Part shown: positions 44,093 to 51,907 of the stretch, one piece after another
How positions within the stretch are numbered: position 1 is the stretch's first letter
Layout: the number at the start of each line of letters is the position of its first letter
From: JAICNR01 sp035699465
GTDB taxonomy: Bacteria > Gemmatimonadota > Gemmatimonadetes > JACCXV01 > JAHWKZ01
Length of the DNA stretch: 51,907 nucleotides
Direction of reading: 5' to 3'
Assembly (NCBI GenBank): GCA_035699465.1
Contig: DASSPT010000042.1
Coordinates: 1 to 51,907, forward strand
Notes under the pieces: generated by a model
What the model saw: only the letters and a program-made list of their open reading frames with translations
Databases searched by the model: none
Told to the model about the DNA's origin: nothing
Translations under genes and position numbers: made by a program

Positions 44093-45412
44093 GTGGGTTC
44101 TCGAATCCTACTCGTCGCCGCGGCGTCGATCGCCTTGACGGCGGCATTCAGCCGACCGATTCCCGTCCGCGCGCAGGAGGGCGCGGGCTCCGCAGGCGAG
44201 CTCCGTCTGGAAGGGGTCTACGCGCTCGCGGCCGAGCGGAATCCGCGGATCGCCGCCGCGACGGCCGTGGCCGATGCCTCTGCGACCATGGTCTCCTCCG
44301 CCGGCCTGCCGCCCGACCCCGTCTTCCAGATCGGGGCCATGAACCTGCGACTGCCGGAGTTCGAGGCGAACATGGAGGCGTCGATGGCGCCATCGCTTCA
44401 GCTCATGCAGATGGTTCCCTTCCCGGGCAAGCTGGGTCTCTCGGAGCGGATCGCCCGAGGAACGAGCGAGATGGCGCGTGCGAACGCCGAAGAGACGGCG
44501 TGGATGATCCGGACGGAGGTCGCGATGGCGTTCTACGACCTGTACGCGGCCGACCGCCAGATCGAGGTGATGCGAAGGACTCTCCGGATCCTCGAGGACT
44601 TCGAGCAGGTGGCCCGGGCGATGTACGGCGCCGGCACCGGGCGGCAGAGCGACGTCCTCCGAGCGAACGTCGAGATCGCCCGCATGGAGGCGGAGATCGC
44701 CCGGATGACGGCGATGCGGGAGGTCGCCGCGGCGAAGCTCAACGGGCTGCTCGTCCGCCCCGCCGAGACCCCCGTTCCGTCGCCGGTCCTCCCCGACCTT
44801 CCCGCCGCCATCCCTGCCCGCGACACCCTGCGATCGTGGGCGGACGCGACCCGTCCGATGCTGCTGGAGGCGAGGACCGCTGTCGAGCGCGCCGGGGCGG
44901 CGCGCGATCTGGCGCGCAGAGAGCTCTGGCCAGACCTCGCGCTCGGCGTCCAGTACGGCCAGCGCGACGCGGGCATGGGCCTCGAGCGCATGGGGAGCTT
45001 CATGGTGGGGTTCAGTCTTCCCGTATTTGCGGGAAGCCGTCAGCTACGGATGCGGGACGAGGCGGCGGCGATGGAGCGGATGTCGGTGGCCGACCTGTCG
45101 GAAACGCGAGCCGACATCGACGCGCGGATCGGTGAGCTCCTCGCGGAGCTCGACCGCGCGCGCACGCTGATCGACCTCTACGAAGGCACGATTCTCCCGC
45201 AGGCCGAGGCCAACGTGGAGTCGTCGTATTCCTCCTATCGGGTCGGGAGCGTCGATTTCATGACGCTGGTCGACGCCCGGATGACCGTCAACCGATACGA
45301 GCAGGAGTATCACCAGCTCCTCGCCGACTACGGCATCGGTGTCGCGGAGCTCGAGGCGGTCGTCGGACGGGAGCTGCCGCCCGGTCCGGGGTCGCTCGCG
45401 GAGGTCCGATGA
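44093..45412 (+). CDS. outer-membrane efflux channel, TolC/CusC family
   Basis: Encodes 439 residues from GTG 44093 with GGAGGA 6 bases upstream. Signal peptide ends at PVRAQ. Two structural repeats of long helices (EANMEASMAPSLQLMQMVPFPGKL, RQSDVLRANVEIARMEAEIARM; second repeat RDLARRELWPDLALGVQYGQ, VGFSLPVF) are typical of the OEP family; Met-rich MEASMAPSLQLMQM in the first repeat could contact metal. It forms the exit duct for CusBA. The CusB gene starts inside its stop (ATGA). Confidence 0.92.
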   Translation: MGSRILLVAAASIALTAAFSRPIPVRAQEGAGSAGELRLEGVYALAAERNPRIAAATAVADASATMVSSAGLPPDPVFQIGAMNLRLPEFEANMEASMAPSLQLMQMVPFPGKLGLSERIARGTSEMARANAEETAWMIRTEVAMAFYDLYAADRQIEVMRRTLRILEDFEQVARAMYGAGTGRQSDVLRANVEIARMEAEIARMTAMREVAAAKLNGLLVRPAETPVPSPVLPDLPAAIPARDTLRSWADATRPMLLEARTAVERAGAARDLARRELWPDLALGVQYGQRDAGMGLERMGSFMVGFSLPVFAGSRQLRMRDEAAAMERMSVADLSETRADIDARIGELLAELDRARTLIDLYEGTILPQAEANVESSYSSYRVGSVDFMTLVDARMTVNRYEQEYHQLLADYGIGVAELEAVVGRELPPGPGSLAEVR

Positions 45413-46593
45413 ACGCGCGGAAACAGGTCCTGGTGTCCATCGGCCTCGTAACGGCTGCCGCCATCGTGGTCGCTCTGGTGACTCTGGGAAGGGGCGGGGA
45501 CGCGGCGGATGGCGGGGAGCGAGGTCACGACCATGCGGCGAGCTCCGGAGACGAAGGAATCGAACGGTCTCCGGTCCGGCTGGACGCCGCCGCCGCGCGC
45601 CGGATCGGCGTGGGGTACGCGACGGCGGAGCTCAAGGTAATCGACCACACGGTGAGAACGGTGGGGACCGTCACCTACGACGAGACCCGGATCGTGGACG
45701 TCGACCCCAAGGTCGAGGGATGGGTCGAGCGTCTCTACGTCGACTTCACGGGAGCCCCGGTTCGCCGCGGGCAACCGCTGCTGGCGGTGTACAGCCCCAT
45801 GCTCGTGTCCGCGCAGGAAGAACTGATCCTGGCCCGCCGTCTGTTCGACGAGTCGGCCGTCGATCCGCAGGGTCGCGCCCTCGAGCGCGCGGAGCAGCTC
45901 CTCGAGGCCGCGCGCCGCCGGCTCGCGTATTGGGACATCCCGGCCGGCGAGATCCGGCGCGTCGAGGACACCGGCACCCCGACCAAGACGCTCACTCTCA
46001 CGTCGCCGGCATCGGGGTTCGTCGTCGAGAAGAGCGTGTTCGAGGGAGCGCAGATCGGCCCGGGAATGAACCTCTACCGGATCGCCGACCTCTCGACCGT
46101 CTGGGTCGACGGGGAGGTGTTTGAGAAGGACCTGGGGCTCGTCCGCGAGGGTCAGGCGGCGCGGATCACGGTCCAGGCGTATCCCGGCGAGACGTTCCGG
46201 GGGCAGGTGACGTACGTCTACCCGACCGTGACGATGGAAGCCCGGACCGGCCGGGTCCGGGTGGCGCTGGCGAATCCCGGTCTTCGGCTCAAGCCCGGGA
46301 TGTACGCCGAGGTCGAGCTCGAGGTGTCGGCCGGGGACCGGCGGCTCGTCGTGCCGCGGGGCGCCGTCCACGCCACGGGGGAGCGCTCGTGGGTCTTCCT
46401 CCAGACCTCCGAAGGAACCCTGATCGCTCGTGAGGTCACCACCGGCCTCGTGGCGGGCGGAGACATCGAGATCCTGGCCGGGCTCGAGGAGGGCGACTCC
46501 GTCGTCGCCTCGGCCAACTTCCTGATCGACGCCGAGTCGAGCATGGGATCGGCGATCGACGCGATGCCGGGCATGGACATGGAGGACGACTGA
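45409..46593 (+). CDS. cusB: RND efflux adaptor, CusB type
   Basis: Periplasmic membrane-fusion protein linking CusA to the TolC-like channel. Encodes 394 residues. N-terminal membrane anchor VLVSIGLVTAAAIVVALVTL, then a short His-containing tail (GERGHDHAA). The lipoyl/barrel-sandwich halves are visible (DVDPKVEGWVERLYVDFTG, LTSPASGFVVEKSVFEGAQIG) around a helical hairpin (SAQEELILARRLFD), then the beta-barrel (AYPGETFRGQVTYVYPTV) and membrane-proximal domain. The tail ends AIDAMPGMDMEDD, with Met and acidic residues that may bind Cu(I)/Ag(I). Overlaps both neighbours (ATGA and TGATG). Confidence 0.93.
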   Translation: MNARKQVLVSIGLVTAAAIVVALVTLGRGGDAADGGERGHDHAASSGDEGIERSPVRLDAAAARRIGVGYATAELKVIDHTVRTVGTVTYDETRIVDVDPKVEGWVERLYVDFTGAPVRRGQPLLAVYSPMLVSAQEELILARRLFDESAVDPQGRALERAEQLLEAARRRLAYWDIPAGEIRRVEDTGTPTKTLTLTSPASGFVVEKSVFEGAQIGPGMNLYRIADLSTVWVDGEVFEKDLGLVREGQAARITVQAYPGETFRGQVTYVYPTVTMEARTGRVRVALANPGLRLKPGMYAEVELEVSAGDRRLVVPRGAVHATGERSWVFLQTSEGTLIAREVTTGLVAGGDIEILAGLEEGDSVVASANFLIDAESSMGSAIDAMPGMDMEDD

Positions 46594-49500
46594 TGCTGCG
46601 CCGGGTCATCGAGTGGTCGGTCGACAACCGGCTCATCGTCCTGGTCTTCGCCGCCGCCGTGGTCGCGGCGGGCATCGTGGCCATGCGGGGAACCCGGCTC
46701 GAGGCGCTGCCCGACCTGTCGGACGTCCAGGTGATCGTCCAGACCGACTATCCGGGACAGGCCCCGATGATCGTCGAGGACCAGGTCACGTATCCCATCG
46801 CCACCGAGATGCTGAAGGTCCCCGGCGCGCGGACGGTGCGGGGGTACTCGTTCTTCGGGGTCTCCTTCGTCTACATGATCTTCGACGACGGAGTCGACCT
46901 CTACTGGGCTCGGAGCCGGGTCCTCGAGTACCTCTCGGCGATCCGCAGCAAGCTGCCGGTCGGCGCCGAGACCGCGATCGGTCCCGACGCGACCGGTCTC
47001 GGCTGGGTGTACCAGTACGTCCTCATCGACACGACCGGCACGCGCGACCTGGCCGAGCTGCGCTCGATCCAGGACTGGTACCTGCGCTTCCAGCTCACCG
47101 CCGTGCCGGGGGTCAGCGAAGTCGCCAGCGTGGGCGGCTTCGAGCGGATGTACGAAGTCACCGTCGACCCGACCAAGCTCCGGGGCTATGGGATCGGCGT
47201 GACCAACGTGATGTCGGCGATCCGCGCCTCGAACGAGGACGTCGGGGCGATGATGATCGAGCTGTCCGAGCGCGAGTTCATGGTCCGGAGCCTCGGCTAC
47301 CTGAAGGGGATCGACGACGTCGAAGGAGTCGTCGTGGGATCGACCGAGACGGGTGTGCCGATCCGGGTGGCCGATGTGGCCACCGTCCAGCTCGCGCCGG
47401 ACGTGCGGCGCGGCGTGGCCGATCTCGACGGCCGCGGGGACGTCGTCGGCGGGATCGTCGTCATGCGATTCGGCGAGAACGCGCTGGCGACGATCGAGCG
47501 GGTGAAGGAGAAGCTGGCAGGGATCCAAGGCGGTCTGCCCGAGGGCGTGGTCGTGAAGCCCGTCTACGATCGATCCGATCTCATCCATCGGGCGATCGAT
47601 ACGCTCAAGGAGAAGCTGCTCGAAGAGTCGATCGTGGTCGCGCTCGTGTGCCTCGTCTTTCTCTTTCATGCCCGGAGCGCGCTGGTGGCGATCCTCACGC
47701 TGCCGCTCGGCATCCTGATGGCGTTCATCGCCATGCGCTTCCTCGGCGTCGGCGCGGACATCATGAGCCTGGGCGGGATCGCGATCGCGATCGGGGCCAT
47801 GATCGACGCGGCGATCGTGATGATCGAGAACATGCACAAGCACCTGGAGAAGACGATCGTCGAGAAGGGGCAACGCCTCGGCGAAGCGGTCGTGGACGCT
47901 CGCGGACGACTGTCGACCTCGATTCTCACACCCTCCGAGCGCTGGGACGTGGTCGTCCGCTCGTCGAAGGAGGTGGGGCCGGCGCTCTTCTTCTCGCTCT
48001 TGATCATCACGGTCTCCTTCCTCCCGGTCTTCACGCTCGAAGCGCAGGAGGGCCGGCTGTTCGAGCCGCTGGCGTGGACGAAGACCCTGTCGATGGCCGC
48101 GGCGAGCCTGCTCTCGGTGACTCTCGTTCCGGTGACGATGGGGCTCTTCATCCGCGGGCGGATCCGCGCGGAGCGGGCCAACCCGATCTCGCGCGCTCTC
48201 CAGGCGGTGTACGGCCCGGTCATCGACTTCGTGCTGGCGTATCGCTGGCCGGTCGTGGCGGGCGCGATCGCGGTCATGATCCTGACATGGATCCCGTACC
48301 GGCGGATCGGCTCGGAGTTCATGCCGCCGCTGAACGAGGGAACCCTGCTGTACATGCCCACGACGCTGCCGGGGATCAGCGTGGCGCGTGCCAGCGCCGC
48401 GCTCCAGCGCCAGGACTCGATCCTGGCGACGATTCCGGAGGTCGAGACGGTGTTCGGCAAGGCGGGGCGCGCCACGACCGCCACCGATCCCGCAGGCCTC
48501 GACATGTTCGAGACCACGATCACGTTGAAGCCGGAGGAGCAGTGGCGCGCCGGGATTACGGTGGAGGGCCTGATCGAGGAGATGGACGAGAAGGTGCGCT
48601 TCCCCGGATTCACGAACGCGTGGACGATGCCGATCCAGGGGAGGAACGACATGCTCGCCACCGGCATCCGGACACCGGTCGGCGTCAAGATCTTCGGCGA
48701 GGACCTGGCCGAGCTCGAACGTATCGGCGGGGAGGTCGAGGCCGCGGTGCGGATGGTTCCGGGCACGCGGTCGGTCTTCGCCGAGCGGACGGTCAGCGGC
48801 TACTACCTCGACATCGACATCGACCGCGCGGCCGCCGCACGATACGGCCTCAACGTCGAGGACGTTCAGACCGTGGTCCAGTCCGCGATCGGCGGCATGG
48901 CGATCACCCAGACGGTCGAAGGGCGCGAACGGTACGGCGTGCGGTTGCGCTATCCGCACGAGTTGCGCGACCAGCCGGAGAAGCTCGAGGAGGTGCTGAT
49001 CCCGGTACGCAGGGGACGCGCGACGGGCGGCATGGACGGCCCCGAAGGGGGCACCGGGAACGGCATGTCCGGGAGCGGGATCGCCGGAGACATGACGGTG
49101 AACGCTGCGGGGACCGCGCAGATCCCTCTCGGCCAGATCGCAACGATCCGCGCCGTCGGCGGCCCGATGGCGATCAAGACCGAGGACGCGTTTCCGACCG
49201 CGTGGGTGTACGTGGACGTGGCCGGCCGCGACATCGGAGGCTACGTGGCCGAAGCCAGGGAGGCGGTGCGACAGGCGGTCACTCTGCCGCCGGGCTACAC
49301 GCTCCAGTGGTCGGGCCAGTACGAGTACATGCAGCGCGCCAAGGAGAAGCTGAAGCTCGTGGTGCCCGCCACGCTCCTGGTGATCCTCCTGCTACTGTAC
49401 TTCAACTTCAAGAACGTCGGCGAGACGCTGATCGTCATGCTGTCGCTGCCGTTCGCCCTGGTCGGCGGCGTGGTGTTCATGGCGCTCCTCGGCTACAACT

Positions 49501-49943
49501 GGTCGGTGGCGGCGGCGATCGGGTTCATCGCCCTCGCCGGGGTCGCCGCGGAGACGGGTGTGGTGATGCTGGTCTATCTCGACCACGCCTGGGCCGCACG
49601 GCGGTCGAGGGGCGAGACGGGCGTACAGGATCTCTACGAGGGGATCACCGAGGGCGCCGTCGACCGCGTTCGGCCGAAGATGATGACGGTGACCGCGATC
49701 ATCGCTGGACTCCTGCCGATCCTCTGGGGGCAGGGGACGGGGGCGAGCGTGATGAAGCGGATCGCGGCGCCGATGGTGGGAGGGATGGTCTCCTCGACGA
49801 TCCTGACCCTCGTCGTCATCCCCGCCATCTACTCGCTGTGGCAGGAGGCCAGGCTACGGCGGGCAGCCGGGGCGAGCGCGGTGTCCGCGATCTCCGTGGC
49901 CGATGAAGGGAACGTACCGTCAGGAGAAGCCTTCACTGGGTAG
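46593..49943 (+). CDS. cusA: heavy-metal RND efflux pump, CusA type
   Basis: Proton-driven inner-membrane pump moving Cu/Ag from periplasm or cytosol outward. Encodes 1116 residues against about 1050 in typical CusA. N-terminus LRRVIEWSVDNRLIVLVFAA starts the first helix; NTDYPGQAP-like entrance, GGIAIAIGAMIDAAIVMIENMHKHLE carries the TM4 acidic residue of the proton relay; MPPLNEGTLLYMPTTLPG and PIQGRNDMLATGIRTPVG are CusA/CzcA hallmarks. The extra length is mainly a Gly/Met-rich insert at residues about 807-842 (TGGMDGPEGG ... NGMSGSGIAGDM). The C-terminus overlaps the convergent reductase gene by 11 bases. Confidence 0.95.
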   Translation: MLRRVIEWSVDNRLIVLVFAAAVVAAGIVAMRGTRLEALPDLSDVQVIVQTDYPGQAPMIVEDQVTYPIATEMLKVPGARTVRGYSFFGVSFVYMIFDDGVDLYWARSRVLEYLSAIRSKLPVGAETAIGPDATGLGWVYQYVLIDTTGTRDLAELRSIQDWYLRFQLTAVPGVSEVASVGGFERMYEVTVDPTKLRGYGIGVTNVMSAIRASNEDVGAMMIELSEREFMVRSLGYLKGIDDVEGVVVGSTETGVPIRVADVATVQLAPDVRRGVADLDGRGDVVGGIVVMRFGENALATIERVKEKLAGIQGGLPEGVVVKPVYDRSDLIHRAIDTLKEKLLEESIVVALVCLVFLFHARSALVAILTLPLGILMAFIAMRFLGVGADIMSLGGIAIAIGAMIDAAIVMIENMHKHLEKTIVEKGQRLGEAVVDARGRLSTSILTPSERWDVVVRSSKEVGPALFFSLLIITVSFLPVFTLEAQEGRLFEPLAWTKTLSMAAASLLSVTLVPVTMGLFIRGRIRAERANPISRALQAVYGPVIDFVLAYRWPVVAGAIAVMILTWIPYRRIGSEFMPPLNEGTLLYMPTTLPGISVARASAALQRQDSILATIPEVETVFGKAGRATTATDPAGLDMFETTITLKPEEQWRAGITVEGLIEEMDEKVRFPGFTNAWTMPIQGRNDMLATGIRTPVGVKIFGEDLAELERIGGEVEAAVRMVPGTRSVFAERTVSGYYLDIDIDRAAAARYGLNVEDVQTVVQSAIGGMAITQTVEGRERYGVRLRYPHELRDQPEKLEEVLIPVRRGRATGGMDGPEGGTGNGMSGSGIAGDMTVNAAGTAQIPLGQIATIRAVGGPMAIKTEDAFPTAWVYVDVAGRDIGGYVAEAREAVRQAVTLPPGYTLQWSGQYEYMQRAKEKLKLVVPATLLVILLLLYFNFKNVGETLIVMLSLPFALVGGVVFMALLGYNWSVAAAIGFIALAGVAAETGVVMLVYLDHAWAARRSRGETGVQDLYEGITEGAVDRVRPKMMTVTAIIAGLLPILWGQGTGASVMKRIAAPMVGGMVSSTILTLVVIPAIYSLWQEARLRRAAGASAVSAISVADEGNVPSGEAFTG

Positions 49944-50889
49944 TTCGCGGTTCCTCGGCATCCGATCGATGGGCGGCCGGTTCCTGGGGCCGCACCCCCG
50001 CCTCGCGGAGCCGGCGCGCGAGCTCGATCCCCGCCGTTTCCCCTTCGGCCATCGCCTGGGTGACCTGCTTGCGGCCGCCATCGCAATCCCCGGCCGCGTA
50101 CACGAACGGCACGCTCGTGGCCTGCCGCTCGTCCGTGACGATGTAGCCGACCCGGTCGAGGCGACAGCCCAGCGCCTCGGCGACGTCGGTCCGGGGTAAC
50201 ACGCCGGTGGCGATGAAAACGTGCGGGAAGGGCGGCGGGTCGTCAGCGGAAGCGAAGCGCACGCCGTCCGCGCCGCAGCGGTACTCCTCGAGCGGGGCCG
50301 GGTAGACTCCCACGCCCCACCCCTCGAGCCGTTTCGCATCCGCGCCGCGGGGTTCGGACTCGCCGTCCAGGAGGAGGTGCAGGTCCGACGTGAAGTCGCG
50401 GAGCGCCTCGATCGTGTCGACCGCGCGCTCGCCGGAGCCGACGACGGCTACGCGCTGCCCGAGCACCTCGCGGCCGTCGCACACGACGCAGTAGTGGACG
50501 CCACGGCCGGTCTCCCCGTAGAGGTTGCCGCAGCGAAGCTGGCGGTCCTTTACGCCGGTCGCGAACACGATCCCGCTCGCTCGGAAGATCCCTTCGGTCG
50601 TGACGAGGGCGAATCGCGGTGGTTCCTCGGATTCGATCTCGACGGCGGTCACGGCGGCATTGACCATCGCCGCGCCCCACCGTTCCGCCTGCTCACGTCC
50701 GAGCCGCAGGAGTTCCTCACCGGAGATCCCGTTGGGGAATCCGAGGTAGTTGTGGTAGCAGGGGGCGTGTGCCGTGCGCGGCGTTCCCGCCTCGAGACAT
50801 ACCGCGCGCCGGTTCATGCGCCCCGTCGCGATCGCCGCGGCGAGGCCCGCCGGCCCGCCGCCCACGATGGCCGCGTCGTACGGGGTCAG
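49933..50889 (-). CDS. thioredoxin-reductase-like FAD/NAD(P) oxidoreductase
   Basis: Encodes 318 residues. FAD site AAIVGGGPAGLAAAIATG at the N-terminus, redox-active CxxC in HYCVVCDGRE, NAD(P) site VAVVGSGERAVDTIEAL, and the C-terminal FAD motif VPFVYAAGDCDGG. Size and motif order are those of thioredoxin reductase/ferredoxin-NADP reductase-like proteins. No ATG, GTG or TTG lies near the FAD motif; CTG at 50889 would begin six residues before it and overlap the upstream TGA as CTGA, matching the overlap style of this genome. It is coupled to the Met/His-rich exported protein and may supply electrons for thiol or copper reduction; that role is inference. Confidence 0.86.
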   Translation of the reverse strand: MTPYDAAIVGGGPAGLAAAIATGRMNRRAVCLEAGTPRTAHAPCYHNYLGFPNGISGEELLRLGREQAERWGAAMVNAAVTAVEIESEEPPRFALVTTEGIFRASGIVFATGVKDRQLRCGNLYGETGRGVHYCVVCDGREVLGQRVAVVGSGERAVDTIEALRDFTSDLHLLLDGESEPRGADAKRLEGWGVGVYPAPLEEYRCGADGVRFASADDPPPFPHVFIATGVLPRTDVAEALGCRLDRVGYIVTDERQATSVPFVYAAGDCDGGRKQVTQAMAEGETAGIELARRLREAGVRPQEPAAHRSDAEEPRTTQ

Positions 50890-51278
50890 CGCCCGTCGTC
50901 GGGATCGGCCTCCCGCTTCATGCCCTCGTGGTGCTCCCCGGGGCCGTGCATGCCCATCATCATCGCGTGCATGGCGCGATGCTGGGAGAGCATCTCGTCG
51001 AGGAGCGCCTCCATCGCCTCGAGCTTGGCCTCCCCGGTGGCGGCGTGCATCTCGTTCTGGAGCTCCTGCAGCCGCGCGGCGCCCTGCTCGTGCATCTGCA
51101 TCATCGCCTCGTGCCGTCCCTGCATCGCTTCGTGGTCCTGCGGCATCGGGCACGTCTGACCCGCCGGACAGGTATGCTCGCTCCGTGGCTTGACTTCCTC
51201 ATCCTGGCCCGAGGCGAGCCGGGGCATGGCGAGGACTCCGAAGACGAGTATCGCCGGGATCCATGAGCTTCTGGGCAT
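50886..51278 (-). CDS. exported Met/His-rich, probably copper-binding protein
   Basis: Encodes 130 residues from ATG 51278 (AAGGAA upstream). Signal: WIPAILVFGVLAMPRLASGQ. The mature protein has HTCPAGQTCPMPQDHEAM (two Cys four residues apart, His and Met), then an amphipathic helix MMQMHEQGAARLQELQNEM and a C-terminal AMHAMMMGMHGPGEHHEGM. This Met/His/Cys composition is that of periplasmic Cu(I) sponges. No named family is recognised. It is divergent from csoR, so the shared region with the CsoR operator probably controls it too. Its stop overlaps the CTG of the reductase gene. Confidence 0.83.
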   Translation of the reverse strand: MPRSSWIPAILVFGVLAMPRLASGQDEEVKPRSEHTCPAGQTCPMPQDHEAMQGRHEAMMQMHEQGAARLQELQNEMHAATGEAKLEAMEALLDEMLSQHRAMHAMMMGMHGPGEHHEGMKREADPDDGR

Positions 51279-51350
51279 GGAATTCCTTTCGCTGAATGGT
51301 CGAATCGGCCCGAATGCGAAGATACGGGCGTCGAGGGGCTCCGCCATCGG

Positions 51351-51380
51351 TGGACCGAGGATACCCCCGAGGGGTATATT
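51351..51380 (+). promoter_or_regulatory. promoter of csoR, predicted leaderless
   Basis: TGGACC (51351-51356), 18-base spacer, TATATT (51375-51380). The expected start point, 6-7 bases on, coincides with the ATG at 51387, and no SD is present, so the transcript may be leaderless. The CsoR operator fills the spacer. Confidence 0.5.
51361..51377. promoter_or_regulatory. CsoR operator
   Basis: ATACCCC-CGA-GGGGTAT, perfect 7-bp inverted repeats with the C/G-tract core typical of CsoR sites, 9 bases before csoR and upstream of the divergent Met/His gene. Cu(I) binding to CsoR should release it and open both directions. Confidence 0.85.
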
Positions 51381-51386
51381 ACGAAG

Positions 51387-51716
51387 ATGAGGACCGAAAC
51401 GCCAGACGGGCATCCCGGTGCCCCGGGATACATCCGCGCGGAGGGCAGCGAGAAGCTGATCCACCGACTGCGCCGGATCGAGGGACAGGTGCGTGGAATC
51501 CAGAAGATGGTCGAAGAGGGTCGCTACTGCGTGGAGATCATGACGCAGATCGACGCGGCGGCGGCCGCGCTCGCACGCGTCCAGGACGGAATCCTGGAGT
51601 CCCATCTGCAGCACTGCGTGGCGGACGCGCTCGAGGGCCGGGACGTCGGCGTCCGGCGGGAGAAGGTCGACGAAGTGGTGACCCTCCTGAAGAAGTATCG
51701 GCGGTCCGCAAGGTGA
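51387..51716 (+). CDS. csoR: copper-sensing repressor CsoR
   Basis: Encodes 109 residues, all-helical CsoR/RcnR family. The Cu(I) ligands are in place: Cys48 (RYCVEIMTQI), His73 and Cys77 (ESHLQHCV). IHRLRRIEGQVRGIQKMVEEG is the family N-terminal helix with basic DNA-contacting residues. This C-H-C set is that of copper sensors rather than RcnR (Ni/Co) or FrmR (formaldehyde). The gene overlaps the downstream ATPase start (GTGA) and is probably autorepressed. Confidence 0.95.
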   Translation: MRTETPDGHPGAPGYIRAEGSEKLIHRLRRIEGQVRGIQKMVEEGRYCVEIMTQIDAAAAALARVQDGILESHLQHCVADALEGRDVGVRREKVDEVVTLLKKYRRSAR

Positions 51717-51907
51717 ACCGCGCGGTCTCCTCCACGCGTACGGCCGCAGGCCGCGCGGTGCGCCTCCCGATCCAGGGGATGGACTGCGCGAGCTGCGCGG
51801 CGAAGATCGAGCGGGCGCTCTCCGCCGTGCCCGGCGTCGACCGGGCCACGGCCAACGTCGCGGCCGAGGAGGCGACCATCACGCTCTCGCCCGGAGCGGC
51901 TCCCGAC
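51713..51907 (+). CDS. copper-exporting P-type ATPase, CopA type (partial, cut by window end)
   Basis: The first 65 codons are present, GTG start overlapping the csoR stop (GTGA). After about 17 basic residues comes an HMA domain with the metal site GMDCASCAAKIERAL (CxxC), followed by VPGVDRATANVAAEEATITL. HMA placed after csoR is the standard arrangement for CopA. The ATPase core is outside the window. A stand-alone HMA chaperone cannot be excluded, but the length and linker favour the ATPase. Confidence 0.85.
   Translation, partial: MNRAVSSTRTAAGRAVRLPIQGMDCASCAAKIERALSAVPGVDRATANVAAEEATITLSPGAAPD

Noticed and set aside
46218..48959. 913-residue minus-strand frame opposite cusB/cusA
   Set aside because: Composition is extremely His/Asp/Arg-rich as expected from reverse-complemented GC-rich codons; the plus-strand genes have full family motifs.

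Overview
The window is GC-rich (roughly two thirds G+C by eye), almost fully coding chromosomal DNA from a Gram-negative bacterium. The evidence is a TonB-dependent receptor, a TolC/CusB/CusA tripartite pump, a TPR plus beta-barrel outer-membrane protein and many lipoproteins. The gene mix (secreted M16 pair, DPP-IV, TonB receptor without SusD, glycine-zipper lipoprotein, lysine-rich mini-protein) would fit Gemmatimonadota or a related soil/sediment lineage, but this is inference. No rRNA, tRNA, CRISPR, IS element or phage gene was seen. No gene-free stretch exceeds 300 bases.

Layout. 1-8.3 kb: two unknown exported proteins; lysA, an M23 endopeptidase and a frameshifted YncE-like propeller; dacB (PBP4) convergent with them; a 33-residue lysine-rich protein with its own promoter, Shine-Dalgarno (SD) site and terminator; pfkA; a glycine-zipper lipoprotein. 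8.4-13.6 kb: a coupled M16 peptidase pair with an inositol/histidinol phosphatase; a TAT-exported cupredoxin operon divergent from a SufR-like regulator. 13.7-27.9 kb: a carbohydrate-utilisation island with a GH1 beta-glucosidase divergent from a LacI regulator over one perfect operator, then a TonB receptor, a GH144-like lipoprotein, a complete sugar ABC transporter and a 1056-residue discoidin/(alpha/alpha)6-barrel protein that may be a new glycoside hydrolase. 27.9-32.9 kb: a TPP riboswitch-thiC operon with a small helical protein, a mug-type DNA glycosylase and a lipoprotein, divergent from a large unknown exported protein. 33.2-38.3 kb: a degenerate membrane cyclase-like protein, a sugar-nucleotide epimerase, a membrane GT2 and a TPR/beta-barrel exporter, together a likely exopolysaccharide locus. 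38.3-41.4 kb: a NicO-type metal transporter and a DPP-IV lipoprotein. 41.5-51.9 kb: a copper/silver island with CopB ATPase, a small Cys protein, CusCBA, a thioredoxin-reductase-like enzyme, a Met/His-rich exported protein, CsoR and the start of a CopA-like ATPase cut by the window end.

How the genes work together. The sugar island covers outer-membrane uptake, extracytoplasmic cleavage, inner-membrane import and cytoplasmic hydrolysis, and a single LacI operator can repress both arms. The copper island covers cytoplasmic efflux (CopA/CopB), periplasmic efflux (Cus), metal binding by the Met/His protein and possibly thiol redox, with matching ATACC...GGTAT palindromes at csoR and in front of the cus operon. 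Across the window, genes in operons are joined by NTGA or TGATG stop/start overlaps, often with GTG, TTG or apparently CTG starts, so translational coupling is a general feature here.
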